Shown one piece after another: positions 1 through 7,917 of a stretch of 15,050 nt of DNA (positions within the stretch are counted from its first letter, which is position 1; each line of letters starts with the position of its first letter). The stretch covers positions 1 through 15,050 of the forward strand of contig JAKLLJ010000043.1 of NCBI GenBank assembly GCA_023150215.1, given 5' to 3'. Under the pieces are notes generated by a model. That model made no database searches, was not told the DNA's origin, and worked only from the letters and a program-made list of their open reading frames with translations. The DNA comes from Thauera sp. (lineage in GTDB: Bacteria > Pseudomonadota > Gammaproteobacteria > Burkholderiales > Rhodocyclaceae). The position numbers were made by a program, and so were the translations under genes.

Positions 1-245
1 CAGCCGCCCGCGGCGGGCGCGGACTCGGCGGTGGATGCGGCCGCAGGCGCGGCGCTCTTGCCGCCGCCCTTGAAGTCGGTGGCATACCAGCCCGAGCCCT
101 TGAGCTGGAAGCCGGCTGCCGACAACTGCTTGGCGTAGCCGGTGGTGCCGCAGGCGGGGCAGACGGACAAGGGTTCGTCGCTCATTTTCTGCAGGTGTTC
201 CTTCTGGAAACCGCAACTCGGGCAACGATATTCATAGATGGGCAT
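1..245 (-). CDS. FmdB-family zinc-ribbon protein (partial, C-terminus off window)
   Basis: The 81 visible residues begin MPIYEYRCPSCG, the hallmark start of the FmdB/CxxC_CxxC_SSSS putative regulatory family. Two CxxC pairs (C8/C11 and C29/C32) would form a single zinc ribbon. They are followed by the family's usual GFxLKGSGWYxTD segment (about residues 45-57) and then an Ala/Ser-rich low-complexity tail that runs off the left edge. The start at 245 has a GGAG six bases upstream. The exact role is unknown; the family was named after a regulator of formamidase/amidase genes, but most members are small housekeeping proteins without assigned partners. It lies downstream of pilD beyond a terminator-like hairpin, so it is probably transcribed separately. 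In many Betaproteobacteria such a gene sits near aspS, which cannot be checked here. Confidence 0.9.
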   Translation of the reverse strand, partial: MPIYEYRCPSCGFQKEHLQKMSDEPLSVCPACGTTGYAKQLSAAGFQLKGSGWYATDFKGGGKSAAPAAASTAESAPAAGG

Positions 246-295
246 GAGGTGCTCCCGGAAACAAGTGCGCAAGTCTAACGCAATGCAGCATAAGG

Positions 296-323
296 AAAAA
301 GCGCGCCGGAATCGGTCGCGCGC
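296..323 (-). terminator. Probable Rho-independent terminator of the pilBCD operon
   Basis: Read on the minus strand, a GCGCGC/GCGCGC stem (318-323 with 301-306) encloses an 11-base loop and is followed at once by five T's (complement of 296-300). It lies about 60 bases after the pilD stop codon and upstream of the FmdB-type gene, where a transcript end is expected. The stem is short but all G-C. Seen in sequence; function inferred. Confidence 0.6.
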
Positions 324-357
324 GGGAGGGAGATGAGGGCGGCTGGGGCCGGATTCA

Positions 358-373
358 AGCCCGCTGGCGGGCT
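358..373 (-). terminator. GC-rich hairpin just after pilD
   Basis: On the minus strand AGCCCG pairs with CGGGCT across a 4-base loop, starting 10 bases after the pilD stop codon. It lacks a T-run (TTGAATCC follows), so it is more likely a 3'-end-stabilising hairpin or a helper of the stronger terminator at 296-323 than a terminator on its own. Confidence 0.35.
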
Positions 374-383
374 GTGTGTGCGT

Positions 384-1235
384 TCACAGCAGCCCGAGGT
401 AGCGCTCCGTGATCCAGTTGCCCCAGAACAGCGCGATCAGGCCTGCGGCCGCGAGGTAGGGGCCGAAGGGAATCGGCGCGTTGCGGCCATGGCGACCGAG
501 CACGATGAGGGCGATGCCGACCACGGCGCCGACCAGCGACGAGAGCAGGATGGTCAGCGGCAGCAACTGCCAGCCGAGCCAGGCGCCGATCGCCGCGAGC
601 AGCTTGAAGTCGCCGTAGCCCATGCCTTCCTTGCCGGTGGCGAGCTTGAACAGCCAGAACACCCCCCACAGCGCGAGATAGCCCGCCATCGCGCCGATCA
701 CCGCACTCGGCAACTCGGTGTAAGTGGTGCCAAGGTTGAAGGCGAGCCCCAGCCACAGCAGCGGCAAGGTGAGGTCGTCGGGCAGCAGCTGGGTGTCGAG
801 GTCGATGAAGGTGAGGGCGACCATCGCCCACACGAACAGCAACGCGCCGGCGGCGGCGGCGCCGAAGCCGAAGTGCCAGGCGGCGAAGGCCGACAGCACG
901 GCGCTGATCACCTCGACGGTCGGATAACGCTTGCTGATCCCCGCGCCGCAGTGCCCGCAGCGCCCGCGCAGCATCAGGTAGCTGAGGAGCGGGATGTTCT
1001 CGAGCAGGGTGATCTGGTGGCCGCAATGCGGGCAGCGCGAGCGTGGCGTGGCGAGGTTGAAGCGCTCGCTGGCGGGGGCGTCTTCGCCGCGCAGTTCGGC
1101 GGCCTGGGCGTGCCAGTCGCGCTCCATCATCTTTGGTAGGCGATGGATCACCACGTTCAGGAAGCTGCCGACGAAGAGTCCGAGCAGGCCGGCGAGGACG
1201 GTGAAGGCGACCGGGTCGCGCAACAGTTCCGACAT
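384..1235 (-). CDS. pilD: Prepilin peptidase / N-methyltransferase PilD
   Basis: A 283-residue bitopic enzyme of the inner membrane that cleaves the leader peptide of type IV prepilins and methylates the new N-terminal Phe. An N-terminal membrane segment (about 10-30) leads into a cytoplasmic loop with two CxxC pairs (C68/C71 and C93/C96), the zinc-binding signature of full-length PilD-type enzymes. A multi-helix membrane domain follows. The two aspartyl-protease residues are visible as D145 (in FIDLDTQLLPD) and D209 (in the GxGD motif GYGDFK), 64 residues apart as is usual for this family. Full length compared with PilD/XcpA. It starts 4 bases after the pilC stop, so the two genes are co-transcribed and probably translationally linked. 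The usual downstream companions coaE and zapD are absent; an FmdB-type gene follows instead. Confidence 0.96.
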   Translation of the reverse strand: MSELLRDPVAFTVLAGLLGLFVGSFLNVVIHRLPKMMERDWHAQAAELRGEDAPASERFNLATPRSRCPHCGHQITLLENIPLLSYLMLRGRCGHCGAGISKRYPTVEVISAVLSAFAAWHFGFGAAAAGALLFVWAMVALTFIDLDTQLLPDDLTLPLLWLGLAFNLGTTYTELPSAVIGAMAGYLALWGVFWLFKLATGKEGMGYGDFKLLAAIGAWLGWQLLPLTILLSSLVGAVVGIALIVLGRHGRNAPIPFGPYLAAAGLIALFWGNWITERYLGLL

Positions 1236-1239
1236 GGGA

Positions 1240-2469
1240 TCAGACCACCGAGCCGAGCTTGAAGATCGGCAGGTACATCGCCACGACCAGTCCGCCGATG
1301 ATGGTGCCGAGGAAGACCATGATCAGCGGTTCGAGCAGCTGCGAAAGACCGGCGACGGCGTCGTCGACCTCCTGCTCGAAGAAGTCGGCGACCTTGGACA
1401 GCATCCCGTCGAGCTGGCCGGATTCTTCGCCGATCGACACCATCTGCACCACCATGGTCGGGAATACGTCGGCGCTCTGCATCGCGATCGTGAGGCTGGT
1501 GCCGGTGCTGACATCGCTCTGGATCTGGCGTGTCGCCACCAGGTAAACATGGTTGCCGGCAGCGCCGCCCACCGAGTCGAGTGCTTCGACCAGTGGCACG
1601 CCGGCGGCGAACATGGTCGACAGGGTGCGCGTCCAGCGCGCCACCGTGGCCTTGCGGATGATCGGGCCGATCACCGGAAAGCGCAGCAGCAAGCGGTCGA
1701 GCGCGATCTGCATCGCGGTGGAGCGCTTGTAGCTCCAGGCGATGGCGGCGATCGCCGCGATCAGCGCGCCGAAAATCAGGTACCAGTACGCCACGAAGGC
1801 GTCGGACATCGCGATCACCAGCAGCGTCGGCGCCGGCAGCTCGGCGCCGAAGTTGGCGAACACGCTCTTGAACTCGGGAATCACGAACAGCATCATCACC
1901 GACACCACCAAGCCCGCCACCACCACCACTGCGGTGGGGTAGAACAGCGCGGACTTGATCTTGCTCTTGATGGCGAGGATCTTTTCCTTGTAGGTTGCGA
2001 TGCGGTCGAGCAGGCTGTCGAGGATGCCGGCCTGCTCGCCAGCGGCGACCAGATTGCAGAACAGCTTGTCGAAATGCACCGGGTGCTTGGCAAAGGCCTG
2101 TGAAAGGTTCGAGCCAGTCTCGACGTCGGTGCGGATGTCGTTGAGCAGGCGCGACAGCGCCGGATTGCCGGAGCCCTTCATCGCAATGTCGAAGGCCTGC
2201 AGCAGCGGCACGCCCGACTTCATCATGGTGGCGAGCTGGCGGGTGAAGAGGGCGATGTCCTTGTCCGAGATGCGCCCGCCGCGCGACATCTTCTGCTTCT
2301 TGATCTTGCTGACCTGGATGCCCTGGCGGCGCAGCATGGCCTGCACCATGGCGTCGCCGGTGGCGCGGATCTCGCCACGGACGACCTTGCCAGTCTTGTC
2401 CTTGCCTTCCCAGTTGTACAGATCCTCCTTGGGACCTGTGGCACGTGCCGCGCGGCTTGCAGTTGCCAT
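1240..2469 (-). CDS. pilC: Type IV pilus inner-membrane platform protein PilC
   Basis: A 409-residue polytopic protein of the GspF/PilC family. It forms the inner-membrane platform on which the assembly ATPase acts to insert pilin subunits. The N-terminal cytoplasmic part opens with the family's YNWEGKDKTGK..RGE element (about 18-34). Two T2SSF repeats follow (about 75-200 and 275-400), each with the LARQLATMxxSGxPL type signature: FTRQLATMMKSGVPLLQAF near residue 75 and WTRTLSTMFAAGVPLVEAL near 278. Long hydrophobic segments lie around 170-250 and at the C-terminus. The start at 2469 has AAAGGA about 11 bases upstream and is 15 bases after the pilB stop. Order and spacing indicate one pilB-pilC-pilD transcript. 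Length is normal and no defect is visible. Confidence 0.96.
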   Translation of the reverse strand: MATASRAARATGPKEDLYNWEGKDKTGKVVRGEIRATGDAMVQAMLRRQGIQVSKIKKQKMSRGGRISDKDIALFTRQLATMMKSGVPLLQAFDIAMKGSGNPALSRLLNDIRTDVETGSNLSQAFAKHPVHFDKLFCNLVAAGEQAGILDSLLDRIATYKEKILAIKSKIKSALFYPTAVVVVAGLVVSVMMLFVIPEFKSVFANFGAELPAPTLLVIAMSDAFVAYWYLIFGALIAAIAAIAWSYKRSTAMQIALDRLLLRFPVIGPIIRKATVARWTRTLSTMFAAGVPLVEALDSVGGAAGNHVYLVATRQIQSDVSTGTSLTIAMQSADVFPTMVVQMVSIGEESGQLDGMLSKVADFFEQEVDDAVAGLSQLLEPLIMVFLGTIIGGLVVAMYLPIFKLGSVV

Positions 2470-2484
2470 GAAATCGAACGTCCT

Positions 2485-4200
2485 TTATTCGTTGGTCGTC
2501 GCCAGCACTTCTTCCAGCGAGGTGATGCCTGCCCTGACCTTGCGCAGGCCCGACTGGCGAAGGTCGAGCACACCCTCGCGTTGTGCCTGCGCGGCGATGT
2601 CCATCGAGTTGCCGCCGGTCATGATGATGCGCGCGATCTCCTCGGTGATCGGCATGACCTGGTAGATGCCCACCCGGCCCTTGTAGCCGCTGCCCTTGCA
2701 GCGCTCGCATCCCGCCGGCGCCATCGGCTGCCAGCTGCCGTCGAGGTCTTCGGCGCCGAAGCCCGCTTCGAGCAGGGCCTGGGCGGGAATGTCGACCGGC
2801 TTCTTGCACGAGCATAGCCGGCGCGCAAGTCGCTGAGCCGTGATCATGATCACCGATGATGCGATATTGAACGGCGCCACGCCCATGTTCTTGAGGCGTT
2901 CCAGCGTCGAGGGGGCATCGTTGGTATGCACGGTGGACATGACCAGGTGGCCGGTTTGCGCTGCCTTGACGGAAATCTCGGCGGTCTCCAGGTCGCGGAT
3001 CTCGCCCACCATGATGATGTCCGGGTCCTGGCGCAGGAAGGCGCGCAGTGCCGTCGAGAACGTCAGTCCGGCCTTCTCGTTGACGTTGACCTGGTTGATG
3101 CCGGGAAGGTTGATTTCCGCCGGATCCTCGGCGGTGGAGATATTCACCCCCGGCTTGTTGAGCAGGTTGAGGCAGGTGTAGAGCGACACCGTCTTGCCCG
3201 AGCCGGTGGGACCGGTGACGAGGATCATGCCGTAAGGGCGGCCGACTGCGGCGAGCAGTGCTTCCTTCTGCTCGGGGTCGTAGCCGAGCGCCTCGATGCC
3301 CAGCATCGCCGAGCTCGGGTCGAGGATGCGCATCACGATCTTTTCGCCGTGCAGCGTGGGCAGCGTGGAGACGCGGAAATCGATGGCCTTGCTCTTGGTC
3401 AGCATCAGCTTCATGCGCCCGTCCTGGGGCACGCGCTTCTCGGAGATGTCGAGGCGGGAGATGACCTTGATGCGCGCCGCGATCTTGTCCTTGAGCACCA
3501 GCGGCGGCTGCGATATGTCGCGCAGGATGCCGTCGGTGCGCACGCGGATGCGGTAGAACTTCTCGTAGGGCTCGAAGTGGACGTCGGAGGCGCCCTCGTT
3601 GATCGCGTCGATCAGCACCTTCTGGATGAACTTGACCACCGGCGCGTCGTCGACCTCGCTGGAGTCTTCCTCGTCGCGCGACTGGGATGCGCTGTCCTGC
3701 TGCAGCAGGTCCATGTCGAACGCTTCGCCGGTGAGCTCCTTGAGCGTGTCCGAGGCGGATTCGGACAGGGTGTCGACGACGCGCTTGAGCTTGTCCGCCT
3801 CGACGATCACCAGTTCGAGCTGCAGGCCGGTCTGGAAGCGGATCTCGTCGAGCGCGCGCAGGTTGGACGGATCGGCGGTGGCGAGCGTGATGCGGTTCTG
3901 GCGCTTGGCCAGCGGCGCGACCTGGTGCTTGGCGAGCAGCTTGCGATCGACCGCCTCGCGTGCGAATGCCGCCGGGTCGAAGGCCGAAATGTCGAACAGC
4001 GGGTAGCCGAAGGTGTCGGCGGCGAAGCGGGCCATCGCCGTGCAGCTCATCAGGCCGCGGTTGGCCACCTCGAGCATGAAGGCGCCGGCGCCTTCACCCG
4101 CATGCACCGTGCACGCGACGGCATCCGCCTCTTTCAGGTGTCCGTGCTGGATCAGGGCCCTGGCAAAGCCGCTCAGGGCCGGTTTGGAGGTTGCCGCCAT
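2485..4200 (-). CDS. pilB: Type IV pilus assembly ATPase PilB
   Basis: A 571-residue hexameric cytoplasmic ATPase that powers pilus extension. The N-terminal third is a GspE/MshE-N-type domain. The catalytic domain shows Walker A GPTGSGKT (330-337), an Asp box around TAEDPAE (356-362), Walker B DIIMVGEIRD (394-403, glutamate E400) and a His box TGHLVMSTVHTND (416-428). Four cysteines, C463/C465 and C498/C501, make the tetracysteine zinc site typical of PilB/GspE and absent from the retraction ATPase PilT. This settles the assignment, as does pilC directly downstream. The ATG at 4200 lacks a strong ribosome site (only GCAAGG close by). The reading frame stays open upstream, so translation may depend on coupling to upstream reading, or a non-ATG start may be used. 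Full-length and intact. Confidence 0.97.
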   Translation of the reverse strand: MAATSKPALSGFARALIQHGHLKEADAVACTVHAGEGAGAFMLEVANRGLMSCTAMARFAADTFGYPLFDISAFDPAAFAREAVDRKLLAKHQVAPLAKRQNRITLATADPSNLRALDEIRFQTGLQLELVIVEADKLKRVVDTLSESASDTLKELTGEAFDMDLLQQDSASQSRDEEDSSEVDDAPVVKFIQKVLIDAINEGASDVHFEPYEKFYRIRVRTDGILRDISQPPLVLKDKIAARIKVISRLDISEKRVPQDGRMKLMLTKSKAIDFRVSTLPTLHGEKIVMRILDPSSAMLGIEALGYDPEQKEALLAAVGRPYGMILVTGPTGSGKTVSLYTCLNLLNKPGVNISTAEDPAEINLPGINQVNVNEKAGLTFSTALRAFLRQDPDIIMVGEIRDLETAEISVKAAQTGHLVMSTVHTNDAPSTLERLKNMGVAPFNIASSVIMITAQRLARRLCSCKKPVDIPAQALLEAGFGAEDLDGSWQPMAPAGCERCKGSGYKGRVGIYQVMPITEEIARIIMTGGNSMDIAAQAQREGVLDLRQSGLRKVRAGITSLEEVLATTNE

Positions 4201-4292
4201 GCCTTGCTCGTGTCCGGGTTGCGGTCGATGTTGCCCGCGGCCTCCGGCCTTGTAAAGATGCCTGCCGGTGTGCGTGCGGCGGGTTCGCTCAT
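4173..4292 (-). CDS. Possible 39-residue coupling ORF between corB and pilB
   Basis: A short open frame starting MSEPAARTPAG. Its ATG overlaps the corB stop codon in an ATGA arrangement (4289-4292), and its own stop lies 28 bases inside pilB. No family is recognised, no membrane segment or motif is visible, and it has no ribosome site of its own. Its only support is the stop-start overlap upstream and the overlap with a pilB start that lacks a good ribosome site, which together would suit translational coupling. It may equally be non-coding spacer. Confidence 0.2.
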   Translation of the reverse strand: MSEPAARTPAGIFTRPEAAGNIDRNPDTSKAWRQPPNRP

Positions 4293-5569
4293 GGTGTCGC
4301 GTCGTTGGCCAGCGGGCGGAAGATGCGCGCGGTGCGCACCATGCGGTCCTGGGTCTGCACGACCTCGATCGGGATGTCGCCGATCTTCATCGACACCCCG
4401 GTCTCGGGAATGTCCTGCAGGTGCTCGAGGATCAGGCCGTTGAGTGTCTTGGGTCCGTCGATCGGCAGCGCAAGGCCGAGGCGGCGGTTCAGCGCGCGCA
4501 GGTTGGTCGAGCCGTCGACCAGCACGCAGCCGTCCTCGCTCCAGTGCAGGCGATGGCCCGCGTCCGGGATGCTGGTGGTGAACTTGCCGATCAGCTCCTC
4601 GATGATGTCCTCGAGCGTGATCAGGCCAAGGATCTCGCCGTATTCGTCCACCACGAAGGCGAGCCGCTGCTGGTTCTCCTGGAAGAACTGGATCTGCGAG
4701 TAAAGCGGGGTGTCGGCCGGCACGAAGTACGGGCGCGCGAGCAGTTCGCGGATGCGTTCGACGCTGAAGGTTTCCTCGAGCGTGTCGCCGAGCAGCCGGC
4801 GCTGATGCAGCACGCCGATCACGTGCTCGCTGTCGCCGTCGTAGACCGCCAGCCGGGTGTGGAAGCTGGTGGCGATCTGGCGGCGGATGATGTCTTCCGG
4901 ATCGGACAGGTCGATGCTTTCGATGGCCCCGCGCGGCGTCATCACGTCCTCGACGGTGATGCTCTCGAGGTCGAACAGGTTGAGCAGCATGCTGCGATGC
5001 TTGTGCGGAATGTACTGTCCGGAGTCGATCACCATCGCGCGCAGCTCCTCGACCGACAGCGCCGTGCTCGCCTCCTCCTTGGGCTGCAGGCGCAGCAGCG
5101 CGAGCAGTCCGCGCGAGAATAGGTTGATGAACCACACCAGGAAATAGGTGCCGCGCAGCAGTCCGGTGAGTGGGTAGGCGACGAAGGGGGCGAGCCGGTC
5201 GGCGTGGTTGGCGCCGATCACCTTCGGCGTGATCTCCGAGAACACCAGGATTGCGAAGGTGACTAGCAGGGTCGCCACGCCGAGTGCCCAGCTTTCATCG
5301 CCGAAGAGCTCGAGCGTGATCACGCTGACCAGGGTCGCCGCGGCCGTGTTGACCAGGTTGTTGAACAGCAGGATCACGCCGAGCAGGCGGTCGGTGCGGG
5401 CGAGCAGCTCAAGGGCCAGTCCGGCGCCGCGATTGCCCTGGCTGGCCAGTGAGCGCAGGCGATAGCGGTTGGCCGCCATCATGACCGTCTCCGACATCGA
5501 GAAGCAGGCCGACAATACCAGCAGCACGACGAGGGCGCCGAGCTGCAGCGTCAGGGTGATGTCCGTCAC
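4289..5569 (-). CDS. corB: CorB/YfjD-like CNNM-type membrane protein (DUF21 + CBS pair + CorC_HlyC)
   Basis: A 426-residue inner-membrane protein of the CNNM/CorB group, linked in the family to Mg2+/Co2+ transport or resistance. An N-terminal DUF21 domain (about 1-190) has several hydrophobic segments and the FSMSETVMMAANRYRLRSLASQGNRGA element. Two CBS modules follow (about 205-265 and 270-325; the second ends in FVVDEYGEILGLITLEDIIEE), then a C-terminal CorC_HlyC domain (about 340-420). The start is GTG at 5569, chosen because it gives the expected N-terminal hydrophobic segment and lies about 20 bases after a consensus-like promoter (5598-5626). It follows ypjD on the same strand, and ffh is divergent beyond. 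E. coli has the same yfjD/ypjD/ffh neighbourhood. Whether it transports or senses metal cannot be told from sequence. Confidence 0.93.
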   Translation of the reverse strand: MTDITLTLQLGALVVLLVLSACFSMSETVMMAANRYRLRSLASQGNRGAGLALELLARTDRLLGVILLFNNLVNTAAATLVSVITLELFGDESWALGVATLLVTFAILVFSEITPKVIGANHADRLAPFVAYPLTGLLRGTYFLVWFINLFSRGLLALLRLQPKEEASTALSVEELRAMVIDSGQYIPHKHRSMLLNLFDLESITVEDVMTPRGAIESIDLSDPEDIIRRQIATSFHTRLAVYDGDSEHVIGVLHQRRLLGDTLEETFSVERIRELLARPYFVPADTPLYSQIQFFQENQQRLAFVVDEYGEILGLITLEDIIEELIGKFTTSIPDAGHRLHWSEDGCVLVDGSTNLRALNRRLGLALPIDGPKTLNGLILEHLQDIPETGVSMKIGDIPIEVVQTQDRMVRTARIFRPLANDATP

Positions 5570-5597
5570 GAGGGGCGTGGGTGGTGGAGGGGCCCTG

Positions 5598-5626
5598 AGT
5601 ATTGGAGTCGGTCAGGGGGCTGTCAA
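5598..5626 (-). promoter_or_regulatory. Sigma-70-type promoter for corB
   Basis: On the minus strand a perfect -35 box TTGACA (complement of 5621-5626) is followed after exactly 17 bases by AATACT (5598-5603) as -10. Transcription would start near 5591, giving a leader of about 20 bases before the GTG start. This implies that corB need not depend on readthrough from ypjD. It is one of the best promoter matches in the window. Confidence 0.7.
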
Positions 5627-5635
5627 GCCGCGCGC

Positions 5636-5661
5636 CACCTGGCTGGCGCCACGCTCAGGTG
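5636..5661 (-). terminator. Inverted repeat over the ypjD stop codon
   Basis: CACCTG (5636-5641) and CAGGTG (5656-5661) are reverse complements, enclosing the self-complementary TGGCGCCA. The structure spans the ypjD stop codon (5655-5657) and sits just upstream of the corB promoter. There is no T-run, so it is at best a weak or processing-related 3' structure. Confidence 0.3.
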
Positions 5662-6485
5662 CGGTGCAGCACGACCTCGATGACGAAGCGGCTGCCGACG
5701 TAGGCGAGCATCAGCGCGACAAAGCCGGCCAGCGTCCACCGCAGCGCGAGCCGGCCGCGCCAGCCCCACAGCCGCCGCCCGACCAGCAGGCCACCGAACA
5801 GGAACCACGACACGAAGGCGAACACTGTCTTGTGATCGACGCGGAAGGCCTGGCCGAACAGGGCCTCGGAGAACAGCACGCCGCTCGCCAGGGTCAGCGT
5901 GAGAAGCACGAAGGCGATCGAGATCAGGCGGAACAGCAGCGCCTCCATGGTCAGCAGCGGCGGCAGGCCGGAGAGCAGGCGGCTGAAGCGGGCGTTGTGC
6001 AACTGGCGTCCGGCCACCGACATCAGCATTGCGTGCAGCGCTGCCAGCGTGAACAGGCTGTAGGCCAGCATCGCCACCACGAAATGCGCGCGAAACGCCG
6101 GGGAGGTCGCGTTGGCGAGCACATGGTCGCCGGGGAACAGCAACGGCACCAGACTGCCCAGCGCGCCCGCGGGCATCACCGCCGCGTGCAGGCCGTCGAG
6201 CCGGGTGTAGAGCGTTTCCACCCAGTAGAAGCACACCGCCAGCCAGATCATCAGCGAGACCGCAACGCCGAAGCCGAAACGCATCTCGCTGCCCGGGAAG
6301 ATCGCCAGATGCAGCGCGGCGCCGTGGCCGACGATCGCCAGCAGCAGCAGCAGGCGTTCGCGGCTGCTCATGCATTCGCGGCGCGGCTGCAGTGACGCGC
6401 TGCCCGTCATGCAGGTGCGCCAGAAAAACACGCCCAGGCCAGCGTAAAGCGAGGCGGGAAGCAGATGAAGTAGAATTGTGCGCAT
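5655..6485 (-). CDS. ypjD: YpjD/CcsA-like cytochrome c assembly family membrane protein
   Basis: A 276-residue, highly hydrophobic protein with about eight membrane segments, related to the CcsA/ResC/CcmC haem-handling superfamily. Visible family features include HG..LH in an early helix, an internal RAHFVVAMLAYSLF helix, and the late DHKTVFAFVSWFLFG segment, where members keep a histidine next to a helix. No WWD motif is evident, so true haem delivery is not shown. The E. coli orthologue YpjD is an inner-membrane protein of unclear role encoded between yfjD and ffh, as here. The ATG at 6485 (MRTILLHLLPASLYAG) was chosen because it starts the first hydrophobic segment and leaves 48 bases to the divergent ffh start. 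The open frame continues upstream across ffh on the opposite strand, but that extension is a shadow. Confidence 0.87.
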   Translation of the reverse strand: MRTILLHLLPASLYAGLGVFFWRTCMTGSASLQPRRECMSSRERLLLLLAIVGHGAALHLAIFPGSEMRFGFGVAVSLMIWLAVCFYWVETLYTRLDGLHAAVMPAGALGSLVPLLFPGDHVLANATSPAFRAHFVVAMLAYSLFTLAALHAMLMSVAGRQLHNARFSRLLSGLPPLLTMEALLFRLISIAFVLLTLTLASGVLFSEALFGQAFRVDHKTVFAFVSWFLFGGLLVGRRLWGWRGRLALRWTLAGFVALMLAYVGSRFVIEVVLHRT

Positions 6486-6533
6486 ACGTAGCCGCAGTTT
6501 ACTCCAAGTCACACGCCCAAGGCCTGCCCGAAC

Positions 6534-7904
6534 ATGCTCGACAATCTGACTCAACGCCTGTCCAAAGTCGTCAAGACCCTGCGCGGCCAGGCCCGCCTCA
6601 CGGAAGAAAACATCCAGGAGGCGATGCGCGAGGTGCGCATGGCGCTGCTCGAAGCCGACGTCGCGCTGCCGGTGGTCAAGGACTTCGTCGCCAAGGTCAA
6701 GGAGAAGGCGGTCGGCCAAGAGGTGATCGCCTCGCTGACCCCCGGGCAGGCCCTGGTCGGCGTGGTGCACGACGAGCTCAAGGCGCTGATGGGTGGCGCC
6801 CACGAGGGCCTCGATCTGTCCACCCAGCCGCCCGCGGTGGTGCTGATGGCCGGCCTGCAGGGCGCGGGCAAGACCACGACCACCGGCAAGCTTGCCAAGC
6901 TGCTGCACGAGCAGCAGAAGAAGAAGGTGCTGGTGGTGTCCACCGACGTCTATCGCCCGGCAGCGATCGAGCAGCTGAAGACGGTGGCGGCACAGGCCGG
7001 GGTGGGCTTCTTCCCGTCCGAGACCGCGCAGAAGCCGGTCGACATCGCGCTCGCCGCGCTCGACTACGCGCGCAAGCACCACATCGACGTGCTGCTGGTC
7101 GACACGGCCGGCCGGCTCGCGGTGGACGAGGCCATGATGGCCGAGATCCAGGCCCTGCACGCCGCGGTCAAGCCGATCGAGACGCTGTTCGTGGTCGACG
7201 CGATGCTCGGCCAGGACGCGGTCAACACCGCGCGCGCCTTCAACGAGGCACTGCCGCTCACCGGCATCGTGCTGACCAAGCTCGACGGCGATTCGCGCGG
7301 CGGCGCGGCGCTGTCGGTGCGCCATGTCACCGGCAAGCCGCTCAAGTTCGCCGGCATCGGCGAGAAGCTCTCCGGACTCGAGCCCTTCCATCCCGACCGC
7401 ATGGCCAGCCGCATCCTGGGCATGGGCGACATCCTCGGCCTGGTCGAGGAGGCGCGCCGCGGCGTCGATGAGGAAAAGGCCAAGGCCTTCGCGCAAAAGC
7501 TGAAGAGCGGCAAGGGCTTCGATCTCAACGACTTCAAGGAGCAGATCGCCCAGATGCGCAAGATGGGCGGGCTGTCGTCGATGATGGACAAGCTGCCGGC
7601 GCAGTTCGCGCAGGCTGCCGGCAAGCTGCAGGGCGGCGCCGAGGAGAAGGCGATCGGCCGCATCGAGGGCATCATCAACTCGATGACGCCGCTCGAGCGC
7701 GCCAAGCCCGAACTCCTCAAGGCCAGCCGCAAGCGCCGCATCGCAGCCGGCGCCGGGGTCACGGTGCAGGAGGTCAACCGCCTGCTCAGCCAGTTCGAGC
7801 AGACGCAGAAGGTCATGAAGCAATTCTCCAAGGGAGGCATGAACAAGATGATGCGGGCGATGAAGGGCATGATGCCGGGCGGCTTGCCCGGAATGCCGCG
7901 CTGA
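6534..7904 (+). CDS. ffh: Signal recognition particle GTPase Ffh (SRP54)
   Basis: A 456-residue SRP protein that binds 4.5S RNA and signal sequences of nascent inner-membrane proteins and delivers ribosomes to FtsY. An N-domain four-helix bundle (about 1-85) is followed by the G domain: P-loop GLQGAGKTT (107-115), DVYRPAA (138-144), DTAGR (190-194) and TKLDG (248-252). A methionine-rich M domain covers about 325-456, with clusters such as MRKMGGLSSMMDKLP and a C-terminal MNKMMRAMKGMMPGG. Length and domain order are standard. CAAGG lies 11 bases before the ATG. Divergent from ypjD with only 48 bases between; the next gene follows after 13 bases. The 4.5S RNA gene is not in this window. Confidence 0.98.
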   Translation: MLDNLTQRLSKVVKTLRGQARLTEENIQEAMREVRMALLEADVALPVVKDFVAKVKEKAVGQEVIASLTPGQALVGVVHDELKALMGGAHEGLDLSTQPPAVVLMAGLQGAGKTTTTGKLAKLLHEQQKKKVLVVSTDVYRPAAIEQLKTVAAQAGVGFFPSETAQKPVDIALAALDYARKHHIDVLLVDTAGRLAVDEAMMAEIQALHAAVKPIETLFVVDAMLGQDAVNTARAFNEALPLTGIVLTKLDGDSRGGAALSVRHVTGKPLKFAGIGEKLSGLEPFHPDRMASRILGMGDILGLVEEARRGVDEEKAKAFAQKLKSGKGFDLNDFKEQIAQMRKMGGLSSMMDKLPAQFAQAAGKLQGGAEEKAIGRIEGIINSMTPLERAKPELLKASRKRRIAAGAGVTVQEVNRLLSQFEQTQKVMKQFSKGGMNKMMRAMKGMMPGGLPGMPR

Positions 7905-7917
7905 ACGGGAGACGACG

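Noticed and set aside
2926..4443. A 505-codon plus-strand frame opposite pilB
   Set aside because: Antisense to a full-length, motif-complete pilB; composition dominated by R, H, G, V, D and no domain pattern.
6476..6503. TTGTGC-N16-TTTACT as the ffh promoter
   Set aside because: Both boxes match the consensus poorly, and the -35 box overlaps the ypjD coding start. The true ffh promoter could not be assigned.
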